Positions 5,663-5,846 of a stretch of 5,846 bases of DNA are shown here, piece by piece. Position numbers and translations under genes: made by a program. The notes below the pieces were generated by a model, which made no database searches, had not been told where the DNA came from, and worked only from the letters and a program-made list of their open reading frames with translations. Location: contig JALOMK010000155.1 in the NCBI GenBank assembly GCA_025455505.1, forward strand, positions 1 to 5,846. Direction: 5' to 3'. This DNA comes from Bacteroidales bacterium (GTDB taxonomy: Bacteria > Bacteroidota > Bacteroidia > Bacteroidales > VadinHA17). Within the stretch, counting starts at the first letter, position 1, and each line of letters begins with the position of its first letter.

Positions 5663-5846
5663 TTACAGAACCTCTGCAACAACAAAAGTGCTGCCGCCAA
5701 TGAAGACGATATCATCTGCCGAGGCAGCAGCCCTTGCCGCGCTGAAAGCTGAAAGAACGTCAGGATAGCTTTGTCCTCTAAGTCCGTGGTGTTCAGCTTC
5801 AACCCTGAGTTCCTCCTGGTTGAGAGCTCTAGGCACACCGGCCCTT
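5663..5846 (-). CDS. folC: FolC, folylpolyglutamate/dihydrofolate synthase, C-terminal 60 codons
   Basis: Only the end of the gene is in the window; the start lies beyond the right edge. The family enzyme adds glutamate to folates in the cytoplasm and in many bacteria also makes dihydrofolate from dihydropteroate. The visible part matches the C-terminal Mur-ligase-type domain: GVPRAL (3-8 of the fragment) with the conserved Pro-Arg-Ala-Leu, then EEL, a GLRGQSYPDVLSAFSAA helix region (21-37), and the closing strand motif DDIVFIGGSTFVVAEVL (44-60) ending in the TAA at 5663-5665. The GGSTFVVAEVL end is strongly typical of FolC. Another minus-strand frame across the same bases is also open but encodes nothing recognisable. 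Whether the enzyme is bifunctional cannot be judged from this fragment. Confidence 0.88.
   Translation of the reverse strand, partial: RAGVPRALNQEELRVEAEHHGLRGQSYPDVLSAFSAARAAASADDIVFIGGSTFVVAEVL

Noticed and set aside
5647..5838. Open minus-strand frame starting MCLELSTRRN
   Set aside because: It overlaps the FolC C-terminus in another frame; the FolC frame gives the conserved PRAL and GGSTFVVAEVL motifs, this one gives nothing recognisable.

Overview
The window looks like ordinary chromosome from a member of the Bacteroidota, probably an uncultured or environmental lineage. The evidence is: perfect or near-perfect TAnnTTTG boxes (the Bacteroidota -7 promoter element) just upstream of several genes; little use of Shine-Dalgarno sites; a large secreted protein beginning with a typical Bacteroidota signal peptide and an Asn/Thr/Gly/Ser-rich beta-type sequence; and a tRNA gene without an encoded CCA end. 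No integrase, transposase, CRISPR array, toxin or phage gene is visible, and I found no convincing novel multigene system.

Layout from left to right. Bases 1-455 (minus strand) hold the N-terminal 151 residues of a secreted, probably cell-surface protein that runs off the left edge. Two back-to-back hairpins lie on its start codon, and the frame stays open upstream to an alternative ATG at 584. Bases 585-854 are non-coding. Bases 855-1019 form a self-contained tRNA-Val(UAC) unit: promoter, tRNA and a strong terminator. Bases 1043-1966 (minus) encode a TerC/Alx-family membrane protein, probably a metal ion (Mn2+) exporter. It is divergent from 2049-3692 (plus), a secreted M28-family zinc aminopeptidase with a PA domain; the 82-bp gap between them carries mirrored -7-like boxes. 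Bases 3754-5556 (minus) encode a secreted 600-residue metallophosphatase of the 5'-nucleotidase/UDP-sugar hydrolase superfamily, convergent with the peptidase. The right edge (5663-5846, minus) is the C-terminal 60 codons of folC, the folylpolyglutamate/dihydrofolate synthase.

The genes do not form one pathway. The peptidase and the nucleotidase-like enzyme are both exported hydrolases that could scavenge peptides and phosphorylated compounds outside the cytoplasm. TerC, tRNA-Val and FolC are housekeeping. The points most worth a second look are the structured start region of the left-edge secreted gene and the C-terminal domain of the nucleotidase-like protein, which lacks two signature substrate-binding motifs of the family and ends in a calcium-loop-like motif.
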